From the NCBI GenBank assembly GCA_030017475.1, contig JASEIO010000017.1:1-25303 (forward strand): 25,303 nucleotides of DNA, written 5' to 3'. The first letter of the stretch is position 1. Each line of letters starts with the position of its first letter. The stretch is from a bacterium (lineage in GTDB: Bacteria > UBA9089 > JASEIO01). Of the stretch, positions 1 to 7,209 are shown one piece after another. The notes under the pieces are model-generated. The model did not search any database and was not told where the DNA came from. It was given only the letters and a program-made list of their open reading frames with translations. Position numbers and translations under genes: made by a program.

Positions 1-141
1 TTATGACTCTTTTTAAAGGCACAGCAGTTGTAGAAAAACACAGCAATTCTAAAGAAGGGAATATCGACTATCAAACTGCTCGATAACAAGTTTTACTGGG
101 TTAGTCGTCTTTGGTGTAATCCAGGATGTTAATTGAATACC

Positions 142-354
142 TTATCTATTCGGGTTGCCCACACTCTCCACAATACTACTTGTACTATTTTTCAAACAAA
201 AATACAAAGAACAGCTAACAAAAATGCCTGCAATGATCTGTGCAAGACCACCATAGAAGATGCCCATAGCAAGAATCATAGTGCTTAAACTGAATAGTCC
301 TGCATTTAAACCTAATGGTGCTGGGTTTGCAAGTTTTTCAACTTTTTCTACCAT
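142..354 (-). pseudogene. Remnant of a SatP/GPR1-FUN34-YaaH acetate transporter
   Basis: This 70-codon frame starts with the family hallmark [10 protein letters not shown] (residues 7-16). It resumes at NAGLF and continues with the conserved [10 protein letters not shown] (28-37) and AQIIAGI. Compared with E. coli SatP as I remember it, about 13 residues of the first membrane helix, normally between the PLGL and the N-x-G motif, are missing in frame. After AQIIAGI the similarity stops, and the frame ends after 25 unrelated residues. The intact family is about 190-200 residues with six helices, so this cannot be a working channel of the known type. A strong ribosome site (AGGAGGTGA) precedes the ATG, and the frame lies 22 bp behind acetyl-CoA synthetase 1, a partner expected for an acetate importer. 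It could still be translated as a small membrane protein. The family assignment is firm; the pseudogene call is an inference. Confidence 0.72.
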
Positions 355-376
355 CTTAAAATCACCTCCTCAATTA

Positions 377-2377
377 CTAAATAGCCTTATCTATCTCTTC
401 CACAGCCTCAGGATTAGAAAGCGTAGCAATATCACCCACCGGTAGTCCTAATACCTTAGCTCGTATCACCCTGCGCATGATTTTGCCACTTCTAGTCTTA
501 GGTACATCAGTAACAAATTTAATCTTATCAGGTCGTGCTATTTTCCCTATTTCTTTTCCTACATGCTCTCTTAACTCCGAGCGTAACTCATCATTTGGTT
601 CAACACCCTTTTTTAGCACTACAAATGCTAATATTGACTCACCTTTTACTTCATGTGGCTCTCCAATCACTGCTGCCTCAGCTACCTTTTCATGACTAAC
701 GAGTGCAGATTCTACCTCTGAATTTCCTATTCTATGTCCAGCCGTATTAAGAACACCATCTGCCCTTCCTTGTATCCAGAAATAATTATCATCATCTTTT
801 CTTGCTACGTCACCCGCTAAATATATATTTGGATACTTGCTCCAATATATTTCCTTAAATCTCTCAGGTGCTTTGTAAAGACCTCTTAACATTCCAGGCC
901 AGGGTGTAGGTTGAACTAAATTACCACCTCTATTTTGAATAGGATTACCATCTTCATCATATACGTCTGCAGTAAAACCTGGTAATGGTTTAGTAGCTGA
1001 ACCAGGCTTTAATGGTGTGATGGGTAATGGTGATATGCAGAATGTGCCACTCTCAGTTTGCCACCAAGTATCCATGATTTGGCAACGCTTTCCACCAATA
1101 TGTGTATAGTACCATATCCAAGCCTCTGGGTTTATTGGTTCACCAACTGAGCCTAGTAGCCTCAAAGAGCTTAAATCATGTTTTTTCACCCATTCTTCAC
1201 CAAACCTCATGGCCAATCTAATACTAGTAGGTGATGTATAGAAAACTGTTACACCATACCTTTCTATAATCGACCACCATCTCTCTGGATTAGGATAATC
1301 TGGTGCACCTTCATATATTATGGATGTTACACCTAAGATTAATGGACCATATACAATATAGCTATGACCAGTTACCCATCCTATATCTGCTGCACACCAC
1401 CAAATATCTTCGGGCTTTAGATCGAATACCCATCTGAGTGTATGAGCAGTTCCAACAGCATAACCTCCATGTGCATGTATTACTCCTTTCGGTTTACCTG
1501 TAGTGCCTGATGTATATAAAATATCATTGGCATCTAATATCTCGGTTTCACATGTTCGCGGCTGATCCTTTGTAATCTCATGCCACCAATGATCACGTTC
1601 TTCATTCCAGGGTACTAATTCACTACCAGCAGTCATCCGTTTGTACACTATCATATGCTTTACAGTAGGAGCTTCCCTTAAGGCATCATCAGCCATACTT
1701 TTCAGAGGTATTACTTTTCCACGCCTATAAAAGCCATCACAAGTGATAGCTACTTTTGCTTCACAATCATTTAACCTCTCTCTAAAGGCTGTTGCACTAA
1801 ACCCAGAGAACACAACACTATGTATCGCTCCAATCTTTGCACAGGCAAGCATAGCTATAGGGAGCTCAGGAATCATTGGTAAATATATCCCTACTCTATC
1901 TCCCTTACAAACTCCAAAACTTTTCAGTGCATTAGCAAGTTTGTTAACCTCAACATAAAGATCCCAATAGGTTAATTTTCTTACATCACCGGGTTCTCCT
2001 TCAAATATGTAGGCAACCTTGTTCTTTCGCCATGTTTTCACATGTTTGTCTAACGCATCATGGACAATATTATACTTTGCACCAATATACCATTTTACCC
2101 AAGGTGGATTCCAATCCAAGACCTTATTATACGGTTCAAACCACTCTACTACCTCATTTGCTACAGTTCCCCAGAACCACTCCAAGTCTTTAGCCTTCTC
2201 TAAGAGCTCATCGTAACTCTTGATTCCATGTTTATCCATCCATTTCTTCACATTCGTTTGCTCCGTGAACTCTTCCGATGGCTTGAATACCCTTTTCTCA
2301 TCTAACAATACCTTTAAATCTTTTGTTTTCTCAACATCTTTTTCTGTTTTTGTCTTCATATTTTCTTTTATTCTCAT
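377..2377 (-). CDS. acsA: Acetyl-CoA synthetase (AMP-forming), copy 1
   Basis: Activates acetate with ATP and CoA to acetyl-CoA, AMP and PPi in the cytoplasm. The 666 residues match the usual family length. Visible motifs are the phosphate-binding loop [10 protein letters not shown] (289-298), WWQTES (438-443, including the Trp that limits the acyl pocket to acetate or propionate), the hinge GRADG (537-541), AGHR (546-549) and the C-terminal KTRSGK, whose Lys632 is the usual catalytic and acetylation site. The start at 2377 is supported by AAGGGGGT just upstream; an in-frame ATG at 2359 has a weaker site. Three residues (PLY in copy 2) are missing just before the phosphate loop. The segment around [14 protein letters not shown] reminds me of archaeal-type Acs. 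A SatP remnant follows in the same direction, and a dispersed repeat lies about 115 bp upstream. Confidence 0.95.
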   Translation of the reverse strand: MRIKENMKTKTEKDVEKTKDLKVLLDEKRVFKPSEEFTEQTNVKKWMDKHGIKSYDELLEKAKDLEWFWGTVANEVVEWFEPYNKVLDWNPPWVKWYIGAKYNIVHDALDKHVKTWRKNKVAYIFEGEPGDVRKLTYWDLYVEVNKLANALKSFGVCKGDRVGIYLPMIPELPIAMLACAKIGAIHSVVFSGFSATAFRERLNDCEAKVAITCDGFYRRGKVIPLKSMADDALREAPTVKHMIVYKRMTAGSELVPWNEERDHWWHEITKDQPRTCETEILDANDILYTSGTTGKPKGVIHAHGGYAVGTAHTLRWVFDLKPEDIWWCAADIGWVTGHSYIVYGPLILGVTSIIYEGAPDYPNPERWWSIIERYGVTVFYTSPTSIRLAMRFGEEWVKKHDLSSLRLLGSVGEPINPEAWIWYYTHIGGKRCQIMDTWWQTESGTFCISPLPITPLKPGSATKPLPGFTADVYDEDGNPIQNRGGNLVQPTPWPGMLRGLYKAPERFKEIYWSKYPNIYLAGDVARKDDDNYFWIQGRADGVLNTAGHRIGNSEVESALVSHEKVAEAAVIGEPHEVKGESILAFVVLKKGVEPNDELRSELREHVGKEIGKIARPDKIKFVTDVPKTRSGKIMRRVIRAKVLGLPVGDIATLSNPEAVEEIDKAI

Positions 2378-2490
2378 AATACCCCCTTAAATAAGATTTT
2401 GATTTTAGGAAATTCGAAGAAATACTCTTTTTTATAATATGCGGCAGGGAGGCGATTTGGAGGCATTTTTAAGAAGACAAGATTCACAAA

Positions 2491-2542
2491 TGGCATAAAA
2501 AGAGTTCCTCATCAAAATTGGGAGTGAACATTTGAGGGATTA
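2491..2542 (-). repeat. Dispersed intergenic repeat 1, copy upstream of acsA copy 1
   Basis: Read on the minus strand, this begins TAATCCCTCAAATGTT and ends GAGGAACTCTTTTTATGCCA. It matches 17425-17480 over its whole length with a few substitutions and short gaps. It contains CCTCA and TGAGG arms able to pair, then a T-rich stretch. It lies between the pilin terminator and the acetyl-CoA synthetase 1 start, in the same orientation to the downstream gene as the other copy. No function is known to me. Confidence 0.7.
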
Positions 2543-2610
2543 AGAAGAATAAGAAATCGTACGTTATTTATGACCATCTGTAGGTGTCGCTTCCTCTGTT
2601 CATCTCTTAA

Positions 2611-2648
2611 TAATAAAAAGCCCCACCCGGTTTTATCCGAGCAGGGCT
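2611..2648 (-). terminator. Rho-independent terminator of the pilin gene
   Basis: On the minus strand AGCCCTGCTCGG (2648-2637) pairs over 12 positions, three of them wobbles, with CCGGGTGGGGCT (2630-2619). The loop is ATAAAA, and TTTTTATTA follows. It sits about 20 bp behind the pilin stop codon. The tract is only on the minus-strand side, so it serves the pilin gene and not a plus-strand transcript. Confidence 0.88.
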
Positions 2649-2668
2649 CGATCTAGGTCAAGGATTCT

Positions 2669-2881
2669 TTATTGTGCAGCTTCAGTAGCCGTTTTCACAT
2701 CACTCATACCTGTCTCTACAGCTTTGTCACCAGCACCCTTCACAAATATTCTTTTAATTGTTGGTCCAAGGAATATAAAAACTGCTATTATAACTACAGC
2801 GATTAAAGCTATTATTAACCCATATTCCACCATTCCTTGACCTTTTTCGTCAAAGAGAAATCTCGAAAGTAATCTTCTCAA
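2669..2881 (-). CDS. Flp-family type IVb pilin
   Basis: A 70-residue prepilin. A short charged leader ending DEKG is followed by QGMVEYG and a hydrophobic helix at about 21-39. In Flp pilins the prepilin peptidase cuts after the Gly five residues before Glu, which here is Gly14 with Glu19 at +5 and Tyr20 beside it; the mature pilin would be 56 residues. The start is TTG, chosen because AAGGAGGTG sits nine bases upstream and no ATG fits. The gene is monocistronic, with its own promoter (2995-3023) and terminator (2611-2648). No tad assembly genes are visible in the window, so the secretion ATPase and peptidase must be elsewhere. The expected role is a Tad/Flp fibre for attachment, or a pseudopilin; which of the two cannot be decided here. 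Confidence 0.88.
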   Translation of the reverse strand: MRRLLSRFLFDEKGQGMVEYGLIIALIAVVIIAVFIFLGPTIKRIFVKGAGDKAVETGMSDVKTATEAAQ

Positions 2882-2994
2882 AGCTTATTCACCTCCTTCC
2901 TAGGAATTGCCCACGACCGTATCTCATCCCTAGCAAATCTAAACCTATCAAGATAATCTTGCCTCACAAAATTATTTATTTTCTTCCTACTTAC

Positions 2995-3023
2995 AGTATA
3001 CCACATTTTCCTACATTTGTCAA
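2995..3023 (-). promoter_or_regulatory. Sigma-70-type promoter of the pilin gene
   Basis: On the minus strand TTGACA (3023-3018) and TATACT (3000-2995) are separated by exactly 17 bases. This predicts a transcript start near 2988 and a leader of roughly 105 nt before the TTG start. It is close to consensus, as expected for an abundantly made pilin. It stands back-to-back with the RNase Z promoter about 20 bp away. Confidence 0.75.
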
Positions 3024-3042
3024 TTCTATAAAATGAAAAAAA

Positions 3043-3071
3043 TTGCCTTTTTCGGAATATCCTGCTATAAT
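3043..3071 (+). promoter_or_regulatory. Promoter of the RNase Z gene
   Basis: TTGCCT (3043-3048), a 17-base spacer and TATAAT (3066-3071) lie 23 bases ahead of the ATG at 3095. The predicted leader is short and contains the ribosome site AGAAGGGA. Confidence 0.68.
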
Positions 3072-3094
3072 ATGTCTGGAAGAAGGGAATTATT

Positions 3095-4018
3095 ATGAAG
3101 GTGATTACCTTGGGAACCAGTGGGACAATACCTACACTTTTTAGAAACCTACCTTCTGTTGTCTTGCAAAGGGAAGGCGAAATCTTCTTGTTTGACTGTG
3201 GTGAAGGGACACAGATCCAAATAGTAAAATCTGGATTGGGATTTGGTAGGATAAAAGGAATCTTTATCTCCCATTTGCACGGGGATCATGTAACTGGATT
3301 ACCAGGACTCCTTATGACCTTGGCTCAATCTGGAAGGAAAGAACCTTTACAAATCTTGGGTCCAAAAGGTTTAAAAAGATTTATTGAAACAATAAAAAGT
3401 TGCTTAGGTTTTTTTGGTGAATATGAAATCTTGGTTAATGAAATAGAAGAAGGAATAGTTTATAAAGGAGATGGATACTGGATAGAGTCATCTCGTGTAG
3501 ACCATAATACATTTACCTTAGGTTATGCATTGATTGAGGAAGAAAGATCGGGTAAATTTATGTTAAAAAAGGTCTTAAGTTTAGGGGTACAGGAAGGACC
3601 TTTATTTAGAGAATTACAACTTGGGAGGGACATAACATTGAAAGATGGAAGAGTGGTCAGATCAAAGGATGTATTAGGTCCTAAAAGGCCTGGTAGAAAA
3701 GTTGCCTATGCGATTGATACAAGACCCTGCCAAAAGGTAATAGATTTAGCAAAAGATGCCGATCTCCTCATCCATGATGGTATGTTTTCGGATGAGTTAG
3801 AGGAAGATGCCCACTTAAAGGGTCATTCAACCCATTCACAAGCCGCTCGAATTGCAAAGGAGGCTTCGGTAAAGAAACTTGTTTTGACCCATATAAGTTC
3901 CCGTTATCGAAATATAGCAAATGCCGATTTATTAAAAAATGCTAAGGAAATTTTTCCAAACATTGTCATAGCTCATGATTTGATGAAATTTGAAATCCCA
4001 GTTCACAAATCTGTTTAA
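3095..4018 (+). CDS. rnz: Ribonuclease Z
   Basis: Metallo-beta-lactamase-fold endonuclease that removes 3' trailers from tRNA precursors. The 307 residues match the short bacterial form. The metal-binding motif SHLHGDH (59-65) supplies His60, His62, Asp64 and His65. Further ligand positions are His137 (DHNTFTLGYAL), Asp208 (AIDTRPC) and His266 (LTHISSRY). The segment GHSTHSQAARIA (243-254) is also typical of the family. The usual HEATF motif reads HDGMF here (227-231), a variation near the proposed catalytic region. The ATG is preceded by AGAAGGGA and a good promoter. It converges on era with only 32 bp between the stops and no clear terminator. Confidence 0.93.
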   Translation: MKVITLGTSGTIPTLFRNLPSVVLQREGEIFLFDCGEGTQIQIVKSGLGFGRIKGIFISHLHGDHVTGLPGLLMTLAQSGRKEPLQILGPKGLKRFIETIKSCLGFFGEYEILVNEIEEGIVYKGDGYWIESSRVDHNTFTLGYALIEEERSGKFMLKKVLSLGVQEGPLFRELQLGRDITLKDGRVVRSKDVLGPKRPGRKVAYAIDTRPCQKVIDLAKDADLLIHDGMFSDELEEDAHLKGHSTHSQAARIAKEASVKKLVLTHISSRYRNIANADLLKNAKEIFPNIVIAHDLMKFEIPVHKSV

Positions 4019-4050
4019 GATTTCAACTACTCCCTGCTAATTTGGACTTA

Positions 4051-4944
4051 TCATACATAACCAAATTCCTTCAAACACTTCATAGATTCTCGCCAAGCCT
4101 TTCTATCCTTTACCCAAAGCTCTAAATATACCTCTTTGCCAAGGATAGATTCGATATCCATCCTGGCAAGCTGTCCTATCCTTTTTAATGCCTGTCCTTT
4201 TTCACCAATCAATATCCTCTTTTGCGATTCCTTTTCCACATAGATTATTGCTTTAATATAATCTTTCTTTCCTTCTCTTTCCTTGAATTCATCAATCACT
4301 ACCTCGGTAGAATAAGGAATCTCTTCACTATAATGCTCAAAAATCTTTTCCCTAATTATCTCAGAGGCAAAAAACCGGTGAGTTTTATCAGTCAAATAAT
4401 CAAGGGGATAGAAAGGTTCACCCTTAGGAAGCAATCCTATAATTATCTTAAGTAGCTCGTCTGTTCCTTCTCCCCTTAACGCAGAAATGGGAACTATCTC
4501 CAGGAATTTATGTAATTTACTATATTCATCTATTAAAGGAAGAAGACTCTCTTTTTTAATCAGGTCAATTTTATTTATAATTAATAAGACCTCTTTCTTC
4601 AAGCCTTTTAGCTTATTTATAATTGTAAGTTCACTTTCTCCAGGTTCTTTGAATGGTTCAACCATAAATAATATTAAATCAGCATCATTTATCACCCTAT
4701 ATGCTGTTTTAATCATCACTTCTTGAAGCTTGCATTTTGGTTGGAGAATTCCAGGCGTATCTAAGAATATAATTTGATAATTTTTATTGTTTAATATCCC
4801 AAGAATCCTATGTCTTGTTGTTTGTGGTTTTTCAGTAACAATTGACAATCTCTCATGAAGAAGATTATTCATAAGGGTAGATTTACCAACATTTGGTCTT
4901 CCGATTATACCTACGTACCCACTCCGAAAAGCCTTTTTTGCCAT
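4051..4944 (-). CDS. era: GTPase Era
   Basis: Ribosome-assembly GTPase that binds the 3' end of 16S rRNA. The 297 residues match the family. The GTPase motifs are complete: G1 GRPNVGKS (15-22), G2 near QTTRHR (41-46), G3 DTPG (62-65), G4 NKID (124-127) and G5 SA (154-155). The C-terminal KH domain carries IGEKGQALKRIG (247-258). No clear ribosome site precedes the ATG. A possible -10 (TATAAC, 4958-4953) lies only 8 bases ahead of it, which would make the mRNA nearly leaderless. Acetyl-CoA synthetase 2 lies 80 bp upstream in the same direction, so co-transcription is also possible. Confidence 0.95.
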   Translation of the reverse strand: MAKKAFRSGYVGIIGRPNVGKSTLMNNLLHERLSIVTEKPQTTRHRILGILNNKNYQIIFLDTPGILQPKCKLQEVMIKTAYRVINDADLILFMVEPFKEPGESELTIINKLKGLKKEVLLIINKIDLIKKESLLPLIDEYSKLHKFLEIVPISALRGEGTDELLKIIIGLLPKGEPFYPLDYLTDKTHRFFASEIIREKIFEHYSEEIPYSTEVVIDEFKEREGKKDYIKAIIYVEKESQKRILIGEKGQALKRIGQLARMDIESILGKEVYLELWVKDRKAWRESMKCLKEFGYV

Positions 4945-5024
4945 ATTTGGAAGTTATAAATCCTTTTTCGTTAACAGGAATTACTTGCGGGAAGGATGAT
5001 TCCTTAATTTTATGACATTGTAGC

Positions 5025-7016
5025 TTATACCCTCCCTTGAATCAAGGAATCCACTACCGATGGATCAGCCAAGGTGCTTGTGTCGCCAAGGGCCTCGATC
5101 TCTCCTTCGGCTATCTTGCGTAGTATCCGGCGCATTATCTTGCCCGAACGGGTCTTAGGCAATGCCGGGACAAATTGTATCTTCTCTGGTGTGGCAATAG
5201 GGCTTATCTCCTTTCGAACATGGCCGATCAGGGTCTTTTTAAGGGTATCCGATGGCTCGTATCCCTCTTTTAAGATGACATAGCAGTAGATACCCTGTCC
5301 CTTGATCTCGTGAGGAAAACCAACTACGGCTGCCTCAGCCACAGATGGATGGGAAACCAGAGCGCTTTCTATCTCAGCAGTGGCAAACCTGTGAGCAGAG
5401 ACATTGATGACGTCATCGATTCGTCCCATCAACCAGTAGAATCCATCCTCATCTATCCGGCACCCGTCCCCAGTAAAGTATTTGCCAGGGAACATAGAGA
5501 AATAGAACTTTTTTATAGTCTCATTATTCTTCTCTCCATATACTCCACGAATCATGCCAGGCCAGGGCTTGGTGATAACCAACATGCCACCTTCGTTTAT
5601 ATCTGCCTTTGTGCCATCCTTCCTCAGGACCTCAGGGGCAACACCGAAGAATGGTTTTGAGGCTGAAGCCGGTTTTGTGGGAGTAGCTCCGGCAAGAGGG
5701 GTAATGAGGATTCCACCGGTCTCGGTCTGCCACCAGGTATCTACGATTGGACATTTCCCTTTGCCAATTACATTGTAATACCACATCCAGGCCTCTGGAT
5801 TGATGGGTTCACCAACTGTCCCCAACACTCGAAGGCTTGAGAGGTCATGTTTATTAGGCCATTCCTCCCCTAGCCTCATCAAGGCCCGAATGGCCGTTGG
5901 GGCAGTATAAAAGATGTTTACCTTGTAATCTGCAACTATCTTCCAGAACCTATCTGGCTCAGGGTACGTAGGGACGCCTTCAAACATAAGGGACGTTGCT
6001 CCATTTGATAATGGACCATACACAATATATGAATGTCCTGTTACCCAGCCGATATCTGCTGTACACCAGAAGATATCCTCATCCTTTACATCAAATATCC
6101 ACTTGAAGCTAAGATGTACATGAAGTAGATACCCTGCTGTGGTGTGAAGCACCCCCTTTGGCTTACCAGTTGAACCACTGGTATAAAGGATGTAAAGCGG
6201 ATCTTCGGCATCCATCTCTTCCGGTTCACACTTATCTGTAATATCCTCGGCCTCCATCTCTTCGTGCCACCAGAAATCCCGTCCCGGCTTCATATCCACA
6301 GGGCTGTTGCCCCGGTTATAGACGATGACCTTCTCTACCCCTCCGCAATCATGGAGCGCCTCATCCGTCTTGCTCTTTAGGTCAATCACCCGTCCCCCAT
6401 GAAAGCCAATATCTGAGGTGATGACCATCTTAGATTCACAGTCAAGTATCCTGCCTTTTAAGGCCTCGGCGCTAAAGGCTGAAAAGACAACCGAGTGTAT
6501 AGCCCCAATTCTTGCACAGGCAAGCATGGCAATGGATAACTCAGGGATCATAGGTAAAAAGATAGTCACCACATCCCCTTTCTTTACTCCATGCTTCTTT
6601 AAAACATTGGCAAACTTGCAGACCTCAGTGTGTAACTGCTGATAGGTAATGGTACGCCTTTCCTCTTCTTTCTCGCCCTGCCAGATAAAGGCGGCCTTAT
6701 TTCTTCTTGGGGAATTAAGGTGCCTGTCCAGGCAGTTATAAGAGACATTGAGCCTTGCGCCCTGGAAGAATTTGAGATACGGCCCTTCAACCTCTCCAAT
6801 ATTTGAGAAGTCATATTCCAGGACACTGTCCCACTTCTTGAACCAGTCGATATTCTCTTCGGCCATTCTTCCCCAGAAACCCTCCGGGTCTTCTATTGAC
6901 TCCTTGTAAAGCCGTTCATACTCCTCCATGCTTTTGATGTAAGCCTTCTCGCTCAACTCTTTAGGAGGATAAAATATCCTTTCTTCCTTCATCATAGATT
7001 CCATTTCCTTTTGCAT
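5025..7016 (-). CDS. acsA: Acetyl-CoA synthetase (AMP-forming), copy 2
   Basis: A second full-length Acs (663 residues). It has [10 protein letters not shown] (279-288), WWQTET with the acetate-pocket Trp (428-433), the hinge GRIDD (531-535) and KTRSGK with catalytic Lys626. The C-terminal ending [12 protein letters not shown] is typical of bacterial Acs. The start is well supported by AGAGGTG four bases ahead of the ATG. In the A8 region the usual SGHRxGTAE reads SAHRFATAE (540-548), with both glycines replaced by alanine. Sample counts give about 50% GC here against about 43% in copy 1, so the two have different histories and are not a recent duplication. Repeat 2 covers its presumed promoter, shared with the glutamate dehydrogenase gene. 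Confidence 0.95.
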   Translation of the reverse strand: MQKEMESMMKEERIFYPPKELSEKAYIKSMEEYERLYKESIEDPEGFWGRMAEENIDWFKKWDSVLEYDFSNIGEVEGPYLKFFQGARLNVSYNCLDRHLNSPRRNKAAFIWQGEKEEERRTITYQQLHTEVCKFANVLKKHGVKKGDVVTIFLPMIPELSIAMLACARIGAIHSVVFSAFSAEALKGRILDCESKMVITSDIGFHGGRVIDLKSKTDEALHDCGGVEKVIVYNRGNSPVDMKPGRDFWWHEEMEAEDITDKCEPEEMDAEDPLYILYTSGSTGKPKGVLHTTAGYLLHVHLSFKWIFDVKDEDIFWCTADIGWVTGHSYIVYGPLSNGATSLMFEGVPTYPEPDRFWKIVADYKVNIFYTAPTAIRALMRLGEEWPNKHDLSSLRVLGTVGEPINPEAWMWYYNVIGKGKCPIVDTWWQTETGGILITPLAGATPTKPASASKPFFGVAPEVLRKDGTKADINEGGMLVITKPWPGMIRGVYGEKNNETIKKFYFSMFPGKYFTGDGCRIDEDGFYWLMGRIDDVINVSAHRFATAEIESALVSHPSVAEAAVVGFPHEIKGQGIYCYVILKEGYEPSDTLKKTLIGHVRKEISPIATPEKIQFVPALPKTRSGKIMRRILRKIAEGEIEALGDTSTLADPSVVDSLIQGRV

Positions 7017-7051
7017 TTTTCACCTCTATTTTTGATTCTTATTCATATAAG

Positions 7052-7076
7052 CACAGATTGAACAAACCAATCCGTG
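7052..7076 (-). promoter_or_regulatory. Hairpin in the acetyl-CoA synthetase 2 leader
   Basis: As RNA, CACGGAUUG (7076-7068) pairs with CAAUCUGUG (7060-7052) over nine base pairs, one of them G-U, around a seven-base loop. It lies about 36 bases ahead of the start codon and leaves the ribosome site free. No T-run follows on the minus strand, so it is not a terminator. A role in mRNA stability or as a regulator target is only a guess. Confidence 0.45.
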
Positions 7077-7118
7077 AAATTGCTGTGCCATGTCTTTGAT
7101 TCAGCTTTTTATATTATG

Positions 7119-7147
7119 TATATATTTATATCGGCTATTTCTTTCAA
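7119..7147 (-). promoter_or_regulatory. Putative promoter of acetyl-CoA synthetase 2
   Basis: On the minus strand TTGAAA (7147-7142), a 17-base spacer and TATATA (7124-7119). The -35 hexamer lies in the best conserved part of repeat 2. In the glutamate dehydrogenase copy the -35 is identical, but the -10 must be TATGAA (17-base spacer) or TATATG (15-base spacer). Confidence 0.55.
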
Positions 7148-7179
7148 AAACATTAGCACTTTTGCTTAATAACTGCTAT
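7120..7179 (-). repeat. Dispersed intergenic repeat 2, copy upstream of acetyl-CoA synthetase 2
   Basis: Sixty bases that match 11459-11516 with one two-base gap and about four substitutions. A 39-base stretch differs at only three positions. On the minus strand it reads ATAGCAGTTATTAAGCAAAA and onward through TTGAAAGAAATAGCC. It lies between the sbcC stop and the next gene's start, just as the other copy lies between the sbcD stop and the glutamate dehydrogenase start. Confidence 0.85.
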
Positions 7180-7209
7180 ATAGGATCTCATTATAATTTC
7201 GATATCGGA

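Noticed and set aside
49-138. Open stretch on the minus strand (about 30 codons, beginning IQLTSWITPK) ahead of a stop at 49-51
   Set aside because: No start codon or ribosome site, no family I recognise, and no join to the SatP remnant in any frame; it could be a fragment of an older gene but cannot be supported.
2440-2490. Clear sigma-70 promoter for acetyl-CoA synthetase 1
   Set aside because: TATTAT/TATAAA boxes are present near 2433-2442, but no acceptable -35 lies at a proper distance, so no promoter is called.
7052-7076. The leader hairpin of acetyl-CoA synthetase 2 as a terminator of sbcC
   Set aside because: No T-run follows on the minus strand, and the putative promoter lies between it and sbcC.
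7200-7207. Perfect 8-bp palindrome CGATATCG just behind sbcC
   Set aside because: Too short to stand out from chance in AT-rich DNA, and no second copy was noticed.
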